Of a stretch of DNA of 61,012 nucleotides, positions 36,820-44,754 are shown one piece after another. The notes under the pieces are model-generated. The model made no database searches. It was not told the origin of the DNA and saw only the letters and a program-made list of their open reading frames with translations. Positions within the stretch are counted from its first letter, which is position 1, and each line of letters opens with the position of its first letter. The stretch comes from Amycolatopsis acidicola (GTDB taxonomy: Bacteria > Actinomycetota > Actinomycetes > Mycobacteriales > Pseudonocardiaceae), in contig NZ_VMNW02000050.1 in assembly GCF_007713735.2 (NCBI RefSeq), positions 1 to 61,012 of the forward strand. Reading direction: 5' to 3'. Both the position numbers and the translations under genes were made by a program.

Positions 36820-37494
36820 TCAGCCGCGGTGTTCCGGGACCCGCACGCCGATCGCGTTGGCCCACAACAGGGACAACTGCTCGGCGGCCTTCTCCAGCTC
36901 GAACTCCGCGCCGCGCGCGGACCAGCGGTAGACGAAGTTGCTGACCATCCCGGTGAGCGCGTTCGCCGCGTACACCGGGTCCACGGCCGGATCCGCCACG
37001 CCGGTCTCCTGCCAGTGCCGGACGGCGTCCTCGATGCGTTGGGCGAACCGGTCGCTCGCCTCCCGCCGCAGGTCCTCGACCTCGCCGTTGAGCGTGGCGA
37101 CCTGTTCCCAGACGATCATGACGGCGTGGTTTTCGCGGTACGCCCGGAGATACGCGAGGTTCGCGCGCCGGATCGACTCGTAGGGTTCGTGCGGCTGCCC
37201 GGCCGTTTCCTCGTCCCGCGCACTGGCTTCGGTCGGGTTGCGCAGTTCGTCCTCCAGCTCATGCAGCAGCGCGACGAAGATCTCCTCCTTGGAGGAGAAG
37301 TAGGTGTAGAACGACCCATGCGCGACCTTCGCGGTGTCCGCGATGTCGGTGATCCTGGCCTCGGCGAACCCGTCCCGCGCGAAGACCACCTTCGCCGCGT
37401 CGAGCAGCGCCTGCCGGCTCCGGCGCCCGCGCGCTGTCACGGGCAACGGCCGGGGTTCGGTGTCCGCGCCGGTCCCGCTGCTGGCCCCAGTCAT
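36820..37494 (-). CDS. TetR-family regulator, likely of the P450/CoA operons
   Basis: A 224-residue repressor with helix-turn-helix RITDIADTAKVAHGSFYTYFSS (near residues 48-69) and a larger ligand domain. The 15-mer TCGACGTCGACTTCA upstream of it recurs in the divergent promoter at 34475, so it is the best candidate regulator of the CoA-transferase operon and of the SDR/P450 pair. An acyl-CoA or sterol-like ligand is inferred. It is convergent with the P450. Confidence 0.88.
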   Translation of the reverse strand: MTGASSGTGADTEPRPLPVTARGRRSRQALLDAAKVVFARDGFAEARITDIADTAKVAHGSFYTYFSSKEEIFVALLHELEDELRNPTEASARDEETAGQPHEPYESIRRANLAYLRAYRENHAVMIVWEQVATLNGEVEDLRREASDRFAQRIEDAVRHWQETGVADPAVDPVYAANALTGMVSNFVYRWSARGAEFELEKAAEQLSLLWANAIGVRVPEHRG

Positions 37495-37527
37495 CTTCGG
37501 CTCCTCGCACGGCCTCCACAGACCTGT

Positions 37528-37544
37528 AGTCGACGTCGACTTCA
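37528..37544. promoter_or_regulatory. putative autoregulatory TetR operator
   Basis: A perfect 14-bp palindrome AGTCGACGTCGACT (37528-37541) sits 34 bp before the TetR start; its 15-mer TCGACGTCGACTTCA (37530-37544) is shared with 34475-34489. It touches the stop codon of the next TetR gene (37542-37544). Confidence 0.72.
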
Positions 37545-38129
37545 GGATAGCGGACGGTCCTCATTGGTGCCGCTGGTGATGTGGTCGAACAGTCCGGGCC
37601 GGATCCTGGTGCGCACGCCCTCGGCCCACGGCTCGTCCAGCTCCTCGACGCCGAGCGCGGCGCCGTTGTTCAGCAGCATCCCGAAGGCGAGGAACGCCTT
37701 CACCGTCACCGGGTCGAGGCCGGATTTCGCGGCCACCGTTTCCCACATGCGGGCGAACCGTTCGCGCACCAGATCACGGACTTCGCGGTCCCCGCAGGCC
37801 GCGAAGCCTTGCAGTTGCAGCAAAAGCGTGGTGCGGTCGGCCAGCGATTCGGAGTATCGCGCGCCCATCCGCGTCAGCGCGGCGATCCCGTCCTCCTCCC
37901 CGGCGGCGCGCGCCATGCCCTCGCTGAAGGTGTCGAACGCCGCGCCGACCAGCTCCAGGAACAACGCCTTCTTGGTGCCGAACATGCGGAACACATACGC
38001 CTGCGTGATGCCCGCTTCGCGCGCGATCGCCTCGACCGACGCGCCGTGCAGGCCGTGGTCCGCGAACTCCGCCGCGGCGATCCCCAGCACCTGGGACCGG
38101 CGTTCCGGTCCGCTCATCCGCCCAGCCAT
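37542..38129 (-). CDS. TetR-family regulator
   Basis: A 195-residue repressor with helix-turn-helix ASVEAIAREAGITQAYVFRMF (near 30-50) and a ligand domain with a C-terminal GMLLNN helix. ATG 38129 or 38117 may be used; neither has a good ribosome site. It ends inside the operator of the next TetR gene. It is divergent from a methyltransferase/M20 pair with a TGGTTACCA-type dyad between, its probable site. Confidence 0.87.
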   Translation of the reverse strand: MAGRMSGPERRSQVLGIAAAEFADHGLHGASVEAIAREAGITQAYVFRMFGTKKALFLELVGAAFDTFSEGMARAAGEEDGIAALTRMGARYSESLADRTTLLLQLQGFAACGDREVRDLVRERFARMWETVAAKSGLDPVTVKAFLAFGMLLNNGAALGVEELDEPWAEGVRTRIRPGLFDHITSGTNEDRPLS

Positions 38130-38137
38130 GCGCTCAG

Positions 38138-38157
38138 GTTACTGGTTACCAACCACT
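38138..38157. promoter_or_regulatory. putative TetR operator, ACTGGTT-ACC-AACCACT
   Basis: A near-perfect dyad (38141-38157; six of seven arm bases pair) lies in the 40-bp gap between the divergent TetR and methyltransferase starts. A partial direct repeat GGTTAC also occurs (38138-38143 and 38144-38149). The core resembles the GTTACC sites at 7916-7951. Confidence 0.65.
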
Positions 38158-38169
38158 AAGCTCGGGCCC

Positions 38170-38997
38170 ATGGGCGAGGACATCTGGGCCGATGTGGCCG
38201 ACCAGTTCGCCGACGGTGCTTACGCCACGGTCAAGGGCCGGGTGCGCACGTACGTGCTGCACCAGCAGCTCCTGGAGCACCTGCCGCCGCCTCCGGCCCC
38301 GGTGCTCGACGTCGGGGGCGGCGCGGGGCACCAGTCGTTCCCGCTCGCCCGCGCCGGGTACGAGGTCACGCTGCTCGACCCCTCCCCCGCGATGCTGGAC
38401 AAAGCCCGGCGCCTCCTCCGGCAGCTGCCGGAGGAGGCGCAACGGCGTGTGACCCTGGTGGAGGCCGACGGCGCGAACGCGGAAGAAACGGTGGGCGGTA
38501 AGCGTTTCGCGGCCGTGCTGTGCCACGGCGTACTCGGCTATTACGAAGATCCGACGCCTTTGCTCGACCAGCTGTGCCGGTGCGTCGCACCCGGTGGCGT
38601 GGTCTCGATCATGGCGGGCAACGCCGAGGCCTCGGTCGTGCGCCCGGCCATGGAGCGCCGCTGGGAGGACGCGCTGGCCTCGTTCGACGCCACGAGCGAG
38701 ATCGGCGTGCTGGGCCTGCCGACGTACGCCACGACCGTGGAGGAATTGGGCGAGCTGGTCCGTGCGCGGGGCGTGGAACCGGTGCGCTGGTACGGGGTGT
38801 GGCTTTTCGTGGACTGGCTGGAATTCGGTGGCGCCGACCTCGACCCGGCCGACACGCGGCAGGTGGCGGCCGTGGAACTGGAAGCCAGCAAGCGCGATCC
38901 GTACCGGCGGCTTTCCCGCGTATTCCACCTCGTGGGGCGGCGGAGCGAGTCCATTGTGGACCGCGATGGAGTGGCCGCGCCCGGGGTGTCGGCTTAG
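38170..38997 (+). CDS. SAM-dependent methyltransferase (SmtA/CmoM-like)
   Basis: A 275-residue class I methyltransferase with SAM loop VLDVGGGAGHQSFPLA, acidic LLDPSPAML, and CVAPGGVVSIM. The overall layout, including the C-terminal GVWLFVDW segment, resembles SmtA/CmoM-like proteins. ATG 38170 lies just beyond the TetR operator. It is followed by an M20 hydrolase 9 bp on. The substrate is unknown. Confidence 0.85.
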   Translation: MGEDIWADVADQFADGAYATVKGRVRTYVLHQQLLEHLPPPPAPVLDVGGGAGHQSFPLARAGYEVTLLDPSPAMLDKARRLLRQLPEEAQRRVTLVEADGANAEETVGGKRFAAVLCHGVLGYYEDPTPLLDQLCRCVAPGGVVSIMAGNAEASVVRPAMERRWEDALASFDATSEIGVLGLPTYATTVEELGELVRARGVEPVRWYGVWLFVDWLEFGGADLDPADTRQVAAVELEASKRDPYRRLSRVFHLVGRRSESIVDRDGVAAPGVSA

Positions 38998-39006
38998 GGT
39001 CGGGGC

Positions 39007-40239
39007 ATGTCCGTCCACACCGTGCTGGCCGGCCTCGGCGCCGTCCGCGAAGACCTGGAGTCGTTGTACCGGGATCTGCACCGCCACCCGGAACTCGGCT
39101 TGCGCGAGCACCGCACGGCGGGCAAGGCCGCGCAGGCCCTGCGCGAGTACGGGTACGAGGTCACCGAAGGCATCGGCGGCACGGGCGTCGTCGGCGTTCT
39201 GGCCAACGGCGAAGGCCCCGTGGTGATGGCCCGCGCGGATATGGACGCCCTGCCGGTCGAGGAGCAGACCGGCCTGCCATACGCGTCCACGGTCACCGAC
39301 GGGGACACGCCCGTGATGCACGCCTGCGGGCACGACATGCACGTGACGGCACTCGTCGGGTGCGCGCGGCTCCTCGCGCGGGCGCGGGACTCCTGGCGGG
39401 GTACGTTCGTGGCCCTGTTCCAGCCGTCCGAGGAGAACGGCGACGGCGCGGACGCGATGGTCGCCGACGGCCTGACGGTGAAGGCCCCCAAGCCGGATGT
39501 CGTGCTGGCGCAGCACGTCCTCCCCTACCCCGCCGGATATGTGGGCACCCGCGCCGGATCGTTCCTGTCCGCCGCGGACAGCCTGCGCGTGACGGTCCAC
39601 GGCCGCGGCGCGCACGGTTCGAAACCCGAGGCGGCGATCGACCCGGTGGTGATGGCCGCGATGATCGTGGTGCGCCTGCAGACCGTCGTCTCCCGCGAGC
39701 TGGCGGCCACCACGCCCGCCGTGCTCACCGTCGGCAGCATCCGCGCGGGCACGGGGCCGAACATCATCCCGGACAACGCCGTCATCCAGCTCAACGTGCG
39801 CACCTACGACGACGCCACCCGCGCCCACGTCCTGGACGCGATCGAGCGCATCGTGCGGGCGGAGTGCGCCGCGTCGAGGTCGCCGAAGCCGCCGGTGATC
39901 GAGAAGATCGCCGCCTTCCCGCCCACGATCAACGACGAGGAACCCACCCACCGCGTTTCGGCGGCCTTCGCGCAGCAGTTCGGTGAGGCGCACACCATCG
40001 ACCTGCAGACGGCCAGTGAGGACATGAGCGAGATCCCGAAGGCGTTCGGCGTGCCGTTCACCTACTGGGGATTCGGCGGCACCGATCCGGCCGCCTACGC
40101 CGAGGCCGAGTGCAAAGGCACTGTGGCGCAAGACATCCCGGTCAACCACAACCCCGCCTTCGCGCCCGTCATCCAGCCGACGCTGGACACCGGCGTCACC
40201 GCGATGACGGTCGCCGCGCTCGCCTGGATCGGCGCCTGA
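39007..40239 (+). CDS. M20D-family amidohydrolase/aminoacylase
   Basis: A 410-residue zinc peptidase of the M20D (hippurate hydrolase/IAA-amino acid hydrolase) branch: ARADMDALPVEE, HACGHDMH and PSEENGDGADAM carry the metal and catalytic residues. It should cleave an N-acyl amino acid. It follows the methyltransferase by 9 bp, probably in the same transcript under the TetR divergent to them. Confidence 0.9.
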   Translation: MSVHTVLAGLGAVREDLESLYRDLHRHPELGLREHRTAGKAAQALREYGYEVTEGIGGTGVVGVLANGEGPVVMARADMDALPVEEQTGLPYASTVTDGDTPVMHACGHDMHVTALVGCARLLARARDSWRGTFVALFQPSEENGDGADAMVADGLTVKAPKPDVVLAQHVLPYPAGYVGTRAGSFLSAADSLRVTVHGRGAHGSKPEAAIDPVVMAAMIVVRLQTVVSRELAATTPAVLTVGSIRAGTGPNIIPDNAVIQLNVRTYDDATRAHVLDAIERIVRAECAASRSPKPPVIEKIAAFPPTINDEEPTHRVSAAFAQQFGEAHTIDLQTASEDMSEIPKAFGVPFTYWGFGGTDPAAYAEAECKGTVAQDIPVNHNPAFAPVIQPTLDTGVTAMTVAALAWIGA

Positions 40240-40288
40240 GCTTCCCGTTCGCCCTTCGCGACCGGACATCACGACGAAGGGACCGGCC

Positions 40289-40321
40289 ATGACCGGCTTC
40301 CTGAACAACTTCGGGAAATAG
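40289..40321 (+). CDS. possible 10-residue peptide ORF
   Basis: ATG-initiated frame encoding MTGFLNNFGK, with a GAAGGGA site 8 nt upstream. It sits between the M20 hydrolase and the convergent XRE gene (stop codons 1 bp apart). A good ribosome site in front of so short a frame may be chance. No homologue is known to me; function not proposed. Confidence 0.25.
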   Translation: MTGFLNNFGK

Positions 40322-40322
40322 C

Positions 40323-41117
40323 CTAGGTTTTCGCCAGCGCCGCGAGCGCCCGCGCGGAGGGCGAACCGGGGTCGGCGGTGATCATCACGACCTCCTGGTC
40401 GTCCTCGGGGACGAGCAGCACGTCGCAGTTCAGCCGCAGCCTGCCCACCGGGTGCTCGAGGGTCTTGGTGCGGTGCCCGGGCGCATGAACGGGCCGGGTT
40501 TCCCAGATCTGCCGGAACTCCTCGCTCCCGTTGAGTTCCCTCAGCAACGCGGCCAGCGCCGGGTCACGCGGGTAGCGGTCCGCGGCCCGGCGCAGCCGCG
40601 CCACGGCGATGTGCCCGAACTCCTCCGCGCTGGAACTCTCCGGCACGCCCGGCCCGCCGAGGAACCGGCGGCGGGCCAGGTTCGCGTCCGGGCCGAGGCC
40701 GTCGCCGAGGAGGCGTTCCGCCAGCGGATTCCACGCCACCACGCCATAAGCGGCATCGGTGACGATCGCGGCGGTTTCCGGCATCCGGTGCAGCATGTCC
40801 ACGACGTGCGGGCGCACCCGCCGCCGGGCCTGCGCACCGGGCGGCACCGGCGTGCCCGCGAGGCGGAACAGGTGGCTGCGCTCGGCCTGGTTCAGGCGCA
40901 AGGCCCGCACCAGGCCGTCGAGCACCCGGGGCGACGGCCGTGGCCCGCGGGCCTGTTCGAGCCGGGTGTAGTAGTCGACCGACATGTGCGCCACGTCCGC
41001 GACCTCTTCGCGGCGCAGGCCCGGTGTCCGGGAGACGCGGGCGGGCAGGCCGAGATCGTGCGGCCGCAGCCCCGCGCGGCGCTCCCGGAGGAAACGCGCC
41101 AGTTCCTCACGTGCCAA
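40323..41117 (-). CDS. XRE-family regulator with MmyB-like ligand domain
   Basis: A 264-residue regulator: N-terminal helix-turn-helix (GLRREEVADVAHMSVDYYTRLEQARG, first ~70 residues) and a C-terminal MmyB-type PAS-like domain (VVAWNPLAERLLGD, residues ~105-260). The start is inferred as TTG 41117 with GGAGGA close upstream; no ATG or GTG fits. It is divergent from an SDR, the common partner of MmyB-type regulators in actinomycetes. Confidence 0.85.
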   Translation of the reverse strand: MAREELARFLRERRAGLRPHDLGLPARVSRTPGLRREEVADVAHMSVDYYTRLEQARGPRPSPRVLDGLVRALRLNQAERSHLFRLAGTPVPPGAQARRRVRPHVVDMLHRMPETAAIVTDAAYGVVAWNPLAERLLGDGLGPDANLARRRFLGGPGVPESSSAEEFGHIAVARLRRAADRYPRDPALAALLRELNGSEEFRQIWETRPVHAPGHRTKTLEHPVGRLRLNCDVLLVPEDDQEVVMITADPGSPSARALAALAKT

Positions 41118-41183
41118 GATTCCTCCCTGCCTGGTATCGGTTGTCCCTGGAACGGCGGCCTTCGCGGGACGACCGTATCCCCC

Positions 41184-41918
41184 ATGCACGATCGCACAGC
41201 GCTGGTCACCGGCGCCAACAAGGGAATCGGCCGGCACATCGCCGCCCAGCTCGCCGCGGAAGGCTTCACCGTCCTCGTCGGATCGCGGGACCGGGAACGC
41301 GGGGAACTCGCCGCGAAGGAGATCGGGGGCAACGCCCGCCTGCTCGTCCTCGACGTGACCGACCCGGCCGGGATCGCCGAGGCGGCGTCGGCCGTGGAAA
41401 GCCTGGACGTCCTGGTCAACAACGCGGGCATCAACATTTCGCTGGCGCCGGCCCCCGAAACCGCGCCGGAGGACCTCCGGCGGATGTTCGAAACCAACGT
41501 GTTCGGGCTCGCCGCCGTCACGAACGCCTTCCTGCCCGCGCTGCTGCGTTCGCCGCATCCGCGCATCGTCAACGTCTCCAGCGGGACCGCGTCGCTGGAG
41601 TGGAGCGCGAACCCGGAGGGCCGGTTCGTCGTCAGCCCCGACGGCGCGGCGGGCTACCGGGCTTCGAAGGCGGCGGTGAACTCACTGACCGTGTTGTACG
41701 CGCAAACCTTGGCGGACAAGGGAGTCAAGGTGAACGCCCTCGCGCCCGGCGCCCGCGCGACGGAACTGACCGCGTGGAACCCGGAGTCCGCCGCGCGGAT
41801 GGCCCAGGCCGGAGACCCGGCCGAAGCCGCACGCGGCGCCGTCCACCTGGCCCTGCTGCCCGACGACGGCCCGACCGGCGGCTTCTTCTCCTGGGACGGC
41901 ACCGTCGTGCCGTGGTGA
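41184..41918 (+). CDS. short-chain dehydrogenase/reductase
   Basis: A 244-residue SDR with TGANKGIGRHI cofactor loop, NNAG, VSSGTAS and YRASK catalytic motifs. It belongs to the carbonyl-reductase-like branch that detoxifies aldehydes or ketones. It is divergent from the XRE/MmyB regulator, 66 bp between starts, and convergent with MerR. Confidence 0.88.
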   Translation: MHDRTALVTGANKGIGRHIAAQLAAEGFTVLVGSRDRERGELAAKEIGGNARLLVLDVTDPAGIAEAASAVESLDVLVNNAGINISLAPAPETAPEDLRRMFETNVFGLAAVTNAFLPALLRSPHPRIVNVSSGTASLEWSANPEGRFVVSPDGAAGYRASKAAVNSLTVLYAQTLADKGVKVNALAPGARATELTAWNPESAARMAQAGDPAEAARGAVHLALLPDDGPTGGFFSWDGTVVPW

Positions 41919-41919
41919 T

Positions 41920-42348
41920 TCAGCTGTCGCACTCCGGGCCGTCGCGCCAGAGGTTGTCGGCGGTGCCCGCGTCGAGGCGGCGGGCGTAGAGCTCGACCTT
42001 GCCGTGGATGACCTCCAGGGCGTCCTGCAGCTCGTCGATCCGCTCCCGCACCTTGTCCTCGTGACGGCGCAGGATCTCGAACCGCTCGGGCACCGTCCCG
42101 GCACCGGCCAGGACCAGCTGCGCGTACCGGCGGATCTCCGGCAGCGGCATGCCCGTGGACCGGAGCTTCTGGCACACCTTCAGCCACTGCACCTCGTCCC
42201 GCGTGAACACGCGCCTGCCCGCCGCGTTCCGGCGGACGGGCACCGGGAACAGGCCCTCTTGCTCATAGAACCGCAGGGTGTGCGTGGTCAGCCCGGTCTC
42301 CGCGCTGACCTCGCCGATGCTCAGGGTGGTTTCGCCGGCGGCTGTCAC
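41920..42348 (-). CDS. MerR-family regulator
   Basis: A 142-residue MerR-type protein: winged helix (LSIGEVSAETGLTTHTLRFYEQEGLF) followed by a dimer coiled coil; it lacks an added effector domain and metal-binding cysteine pattern. GTG 42348 is the only start near the domain; GGAG lies too close, so it may be translated from a leaderless transcript. It faces an SDR with a 19-bp-spaced promoter. Confidence 0.88.
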   Translation of the reverse strand: MTAAGETTLSIGEVSAETGLTTHTLRFYEQEGLFPVPVRRNAAGRRVFTRDEVQWLKVCQKLRSTGMPLPEIRRYAQLVLAGAGTVPERFEILRRHEDKVRERIDELQDALEVIHGKVELYARRLDAGTADNLWRDGPECDS

Positions 42349-42367
42349 CTCCGCGAGTCTAGCGAGG

Positions 42368-42398
42368 TTGACTTCGAGACGACTCGAACTCCTAGCGT
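42368..42398 (+). promoter_or_regulatory. MerR-type promoter with 19-bp spacer and dyad
   Basis: A -35-like TTGACT (42368-42373) and -10-like TAGCGT (42393-42398) are separated by 19 bp, longer than the usual 17. A dyad TTCGAG-ACGA-CTCGAA (42373-42388) lies within the spacer. This is the classic layout for activation by a MerR regulator through DNA untwisting; it points to the SDR at 42427. Confidence 0.8.
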
Positions 42399-42426
42399 CG
42401 GAACCGGCTTCGACGAAGGGAAGACA

Positions 42427-43257
42427 GTGACCACCACCTGGTTCATCACCGGCACCTCCTCCGGTTTCGGGCGCCTGCTCACCGAGCGCCTGCTCGCTCG
42501 CGGCGACCGGGTCGCCGCGACCCTGCGGCGGCCCGGGGCGCTCAAGGACCTCCGCGCCCAGTACGGCGAAAGCCTGTGGGTGGAGCAGCTCGACGTGACC
42601 GACGGCGCGCGGGTGCGCCATGTCGTGGACGAGGCTTTCGCGGCGTTCGGCACGATCGACGTGATCGTGAACAACGCGGGCCACGGCGTGTTCGCCTCGG
42701 TCGAGGAAGCGGCCGACGAGCAGATCCGGCGGGTCATCGACACCAACCTGCTCGGCTCGATCCACGTCGTCCGCGCCGCGCTGCCGTGGCTGCGCGCCCA
42801 GGGGCACGGGCGGTTCCTCCAGGTTTCGACCGCCGGGGGCCAGACCACCTACCCGAACTTCGGCTACTACCACGCCTCGAAATGGGGCGTCGAGGGCTAT
42901 TGCGAGACCGTCGCCAGTGAGATCGCGCCGTTCGGCCTTGGCATGACCATCGTCGAGCCGGGGGCGACGCCGACCGGGTTCGGCAGCTCGCTCGACACGG
43001 CGCCGGCGATGCCGGAATACGAGGACACCCCGGCCGGCGAGGTGCGGCGGGCCCTGGCGACCGGCGATTTCCCGCTCGCCAACGACCCGGCGAAGATCGC
43101 CGGGGCGATGATCGACCTCGTGGATTCCGGTGAGGTCCCGCTGCGGCTCCCGCTGGGCACGGACACCTACCGCGACGTCCGCGCGTCCCTCGTAGCCCGC
43201 CTCGCCGAGCACGACGCGCATCGGGAGGTGGCGCTTTCCGTGACACGACAGCCCTAA
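42427..43257 (+). CDS. SDR-family oxidoreductase under MerR control
   Basis: A 276-residue SDR: TGTSSGFGRLL, NNAGHG, VSTAGG and YHASK motifs. GTG 42427 has GAAGGGA upstream and follows the MerR-type promoter. The sequence type is the common detoxifying oxidoreductase found next to MerR genes. It ends overlapping the convergent methyltransferase stop by 4 bp. Confidence 0.88.
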   Translation: MTTTWFITGTSSGFGRLLTERLLARGDRVAATLRRPGALKDLRAQYGESLWVEQLDVTDGARVRHVVDEAFAAFGTIDVIVNNAGHGVFASVEEAADEQIRRVIDTNLLGSIHVVRAALPWLRAQGHGRFLQVSTAGGQTTYPNFGYYHASKWGVEGYCETVASEIAPFGLGMTIVEPGATPTGFGSSLDTAPAMPEYEDTPAGEVRRALATGDFPLANDPAKIAGAMIDLVDSGEVPLRLPLGTDTYRDVRASLVARLAEHDAHREVALSVTRQP

Positions 43258-44018
43258 ACCGCCTTCGTGGCCGTGATCAGGTGGCTCGGGAACCACGGCC
43301 CGCCCCACCACACGCGCCAGCCGAGGTTGCGGCGGGTCACCCCGGTCAGGCCGAGGGCCCGCAGCCGCGCGGCGTACGCCCGGGTGTGCCCGAGATCGGC
43401 GAGAAGGATGCGGCCACCGGGGCGCAGTACGCGCACGGCCTCGTCGATCGCGCGGGCGCGCCCGGCGGCGCCGGGGATGTGGTGCAGCACGAAACTGCTG
43501 ACGACGACGTCGTAACTCGCGTCCTCGAAGGGCAGGCGCGTGATGTCGCCGCTGTGCAGGGAAACCCGCGCTGCGACGCCTTCCAGCTCGGCGTTGCGGC
43601 GCGTGGCCTCCGGCGCGTTGCCCGTCTGGTCCGGCCGCCACAGGTCGATGCCGACCGCACGCCCCTCGGTCAGCAGCTCGGCCGCCGCGAGCAGCACCGC
43701 GCCACGGCCGCAGCCGAGGTCGAGCAGGTCCTCGTCCCCGCGCAGTCCCGACTCGGCGAGCACGCGCGCCCACACCTGGAACTTCCCCGTGCGCGTGGTG
43801 TAGGAGAACGACACCGCCGTCAGCGCGAGCCACAGCACGATCACGCCGCCCACGACGGCGGGCACGGCCCGGCCGGTGACGACGTCGAAAACCGTGAACC
43901 CCGCCATCACGGCGAACACCGCGGCGACGGCGACGGCCTGCCAAAACGGTGGTACCAGGCGGAAATCGCCGTCGAACCCGTACTCGCCCCGGCGCCGCGA
44001 CAGGTCGGTTTCGCTCAT
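43254..44018 (-). CDS. membrane-anchored SAM-dependent methyltransferase
   Basis: A 254-residue protein with two N-terminal membrane helices (about residues 25-70) and then a class I methyltransferase domain (LLDLGCGRGAVLLAA, DVVVSSFVLHHIPG, RVLRPGGRILLADLG). The membrane anchor suggests a hydrophobic substrate such as a lipid or quinone; unproven. It stands alone between an SDR and TetR operon. Confidence 0.85.
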   Translation of the reverse strand: MSETDLSRRRGEYGFDGDFRLVPPFWQAVAVAAVFAVMAGFTVFDVVTGRAVPAVVGGVIVLWLALTAVSFSYTTRTGKFQVWARVLAESGLRGDEDLLDLGCGRGAVLLAAAELLTEGRAVGIDLWRPDQTGNAPEATRRNAELEGVAARVSLHSGDITRLPFEDASYDVVVSSFVLHHIPGAAGRARAIDEAVRVLRPGGRILLADLGHTRAYAARLRALGLTGVTRRNLGWRVWWGGPWFPSHLITATKAV

Positions 44019-44078
44019 CGGCTCCTCCGCATCCCCATCCGGAAGAATGTTCCAGCGGGGACCGGGCGGGACAACCGC

Positions 44079-44750
44079 CTAACGGGGCACGGGGTCGCTG
44101 AGCACCGTGGTCACCAAATCCTCCAGCTCCGCCACGATCTCCTCGCGGGACAGCGCCCCCGCGCTCAGTTCCTGAAGGTGCGCGACGCCTTCGAGGTCGC
44201 CGAGCACGGTGAACGTGACGCGCATGGCCTGCGCCAGCCGGAAGCGCGCCTTCCCCGGACTCCAGTCCGGGTGCAGTTCCGCGGTCAGTTCGGTGAAGCG
44301 CCGGGCCTGCTGCACGAACCCGTCGAACACAGTGGACAGCGCGGGATGCCCGGTGGCCATGATCCCGCTGATGAACCGCACCCAGCTCGCCCCGCTCGAC
44401 AGCGCCATCTCCGCCACCGGCAGGACGAACGCCCGCGCCAGGCCCTCCGCGGTCAGGGCGCCGGGCCGCTCCAGCTCGTCCAGCAGCACGGCGCGCCGCG
44501 CGAACACCTCGTCGCCACGTTCGGCGATCAGGGCCTTGACGAGCGACTCCTTCGAGCCGAAGTGGTAGTGCACCGAAGCGATGTTCGTGCCCGCCCCGGC
44601 CATGATCGCGCGCAGCGACACGGCGTCGATGCCCCGCTCGGCGAACAGGCGTTCCGCGGCCAGCAGCAACCGCCGGCGGGTGGGCAGCTCCAGCTCGCCG
44701 GCGGTGACTACGAGCAGCCCGTCGGTATCCGGAGTCGCCATGGTTCCCAT
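44079..44750 (-). CDS. TetR-family regulator at the end of the Ltp/DUF35 operon
   Basis: A 223-residue repressor with an N-terminal helix-turn-helix (SLRAIMAGAGTNIASVHYHFGS, near residues 45-66) and a long helical ligand domain. ATG 44750 or 44741 may be used; it lies 4 bp after the thiolase stop, so it is cotranscribed with the CoA operon. It may bind the TCTATC-N4-GATAGA sites at 49892 and 53278 (inference). Confidence 0.87.
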   Translation of the reverse strand: MGTMATPDTDGLLVVTAGELELPTRRRLLLAAERLFAERGIDAVSLRAIMAGAGTNIASVHYHFGSKESLVKALIAERGDEVFARRAVLLDELERPGALTAEGLARAFVLPVAEMALSSGASWVRFISGIMATGHPALSTVFDGFVQQARRFTELTAELHPDWSPGKARFRLAQAMRVTFTVLGDLEGVAHLQELSAGALSREEIVAELEDLVTTVLSDPVPR

Positions 44751-44754
44751 GTAA

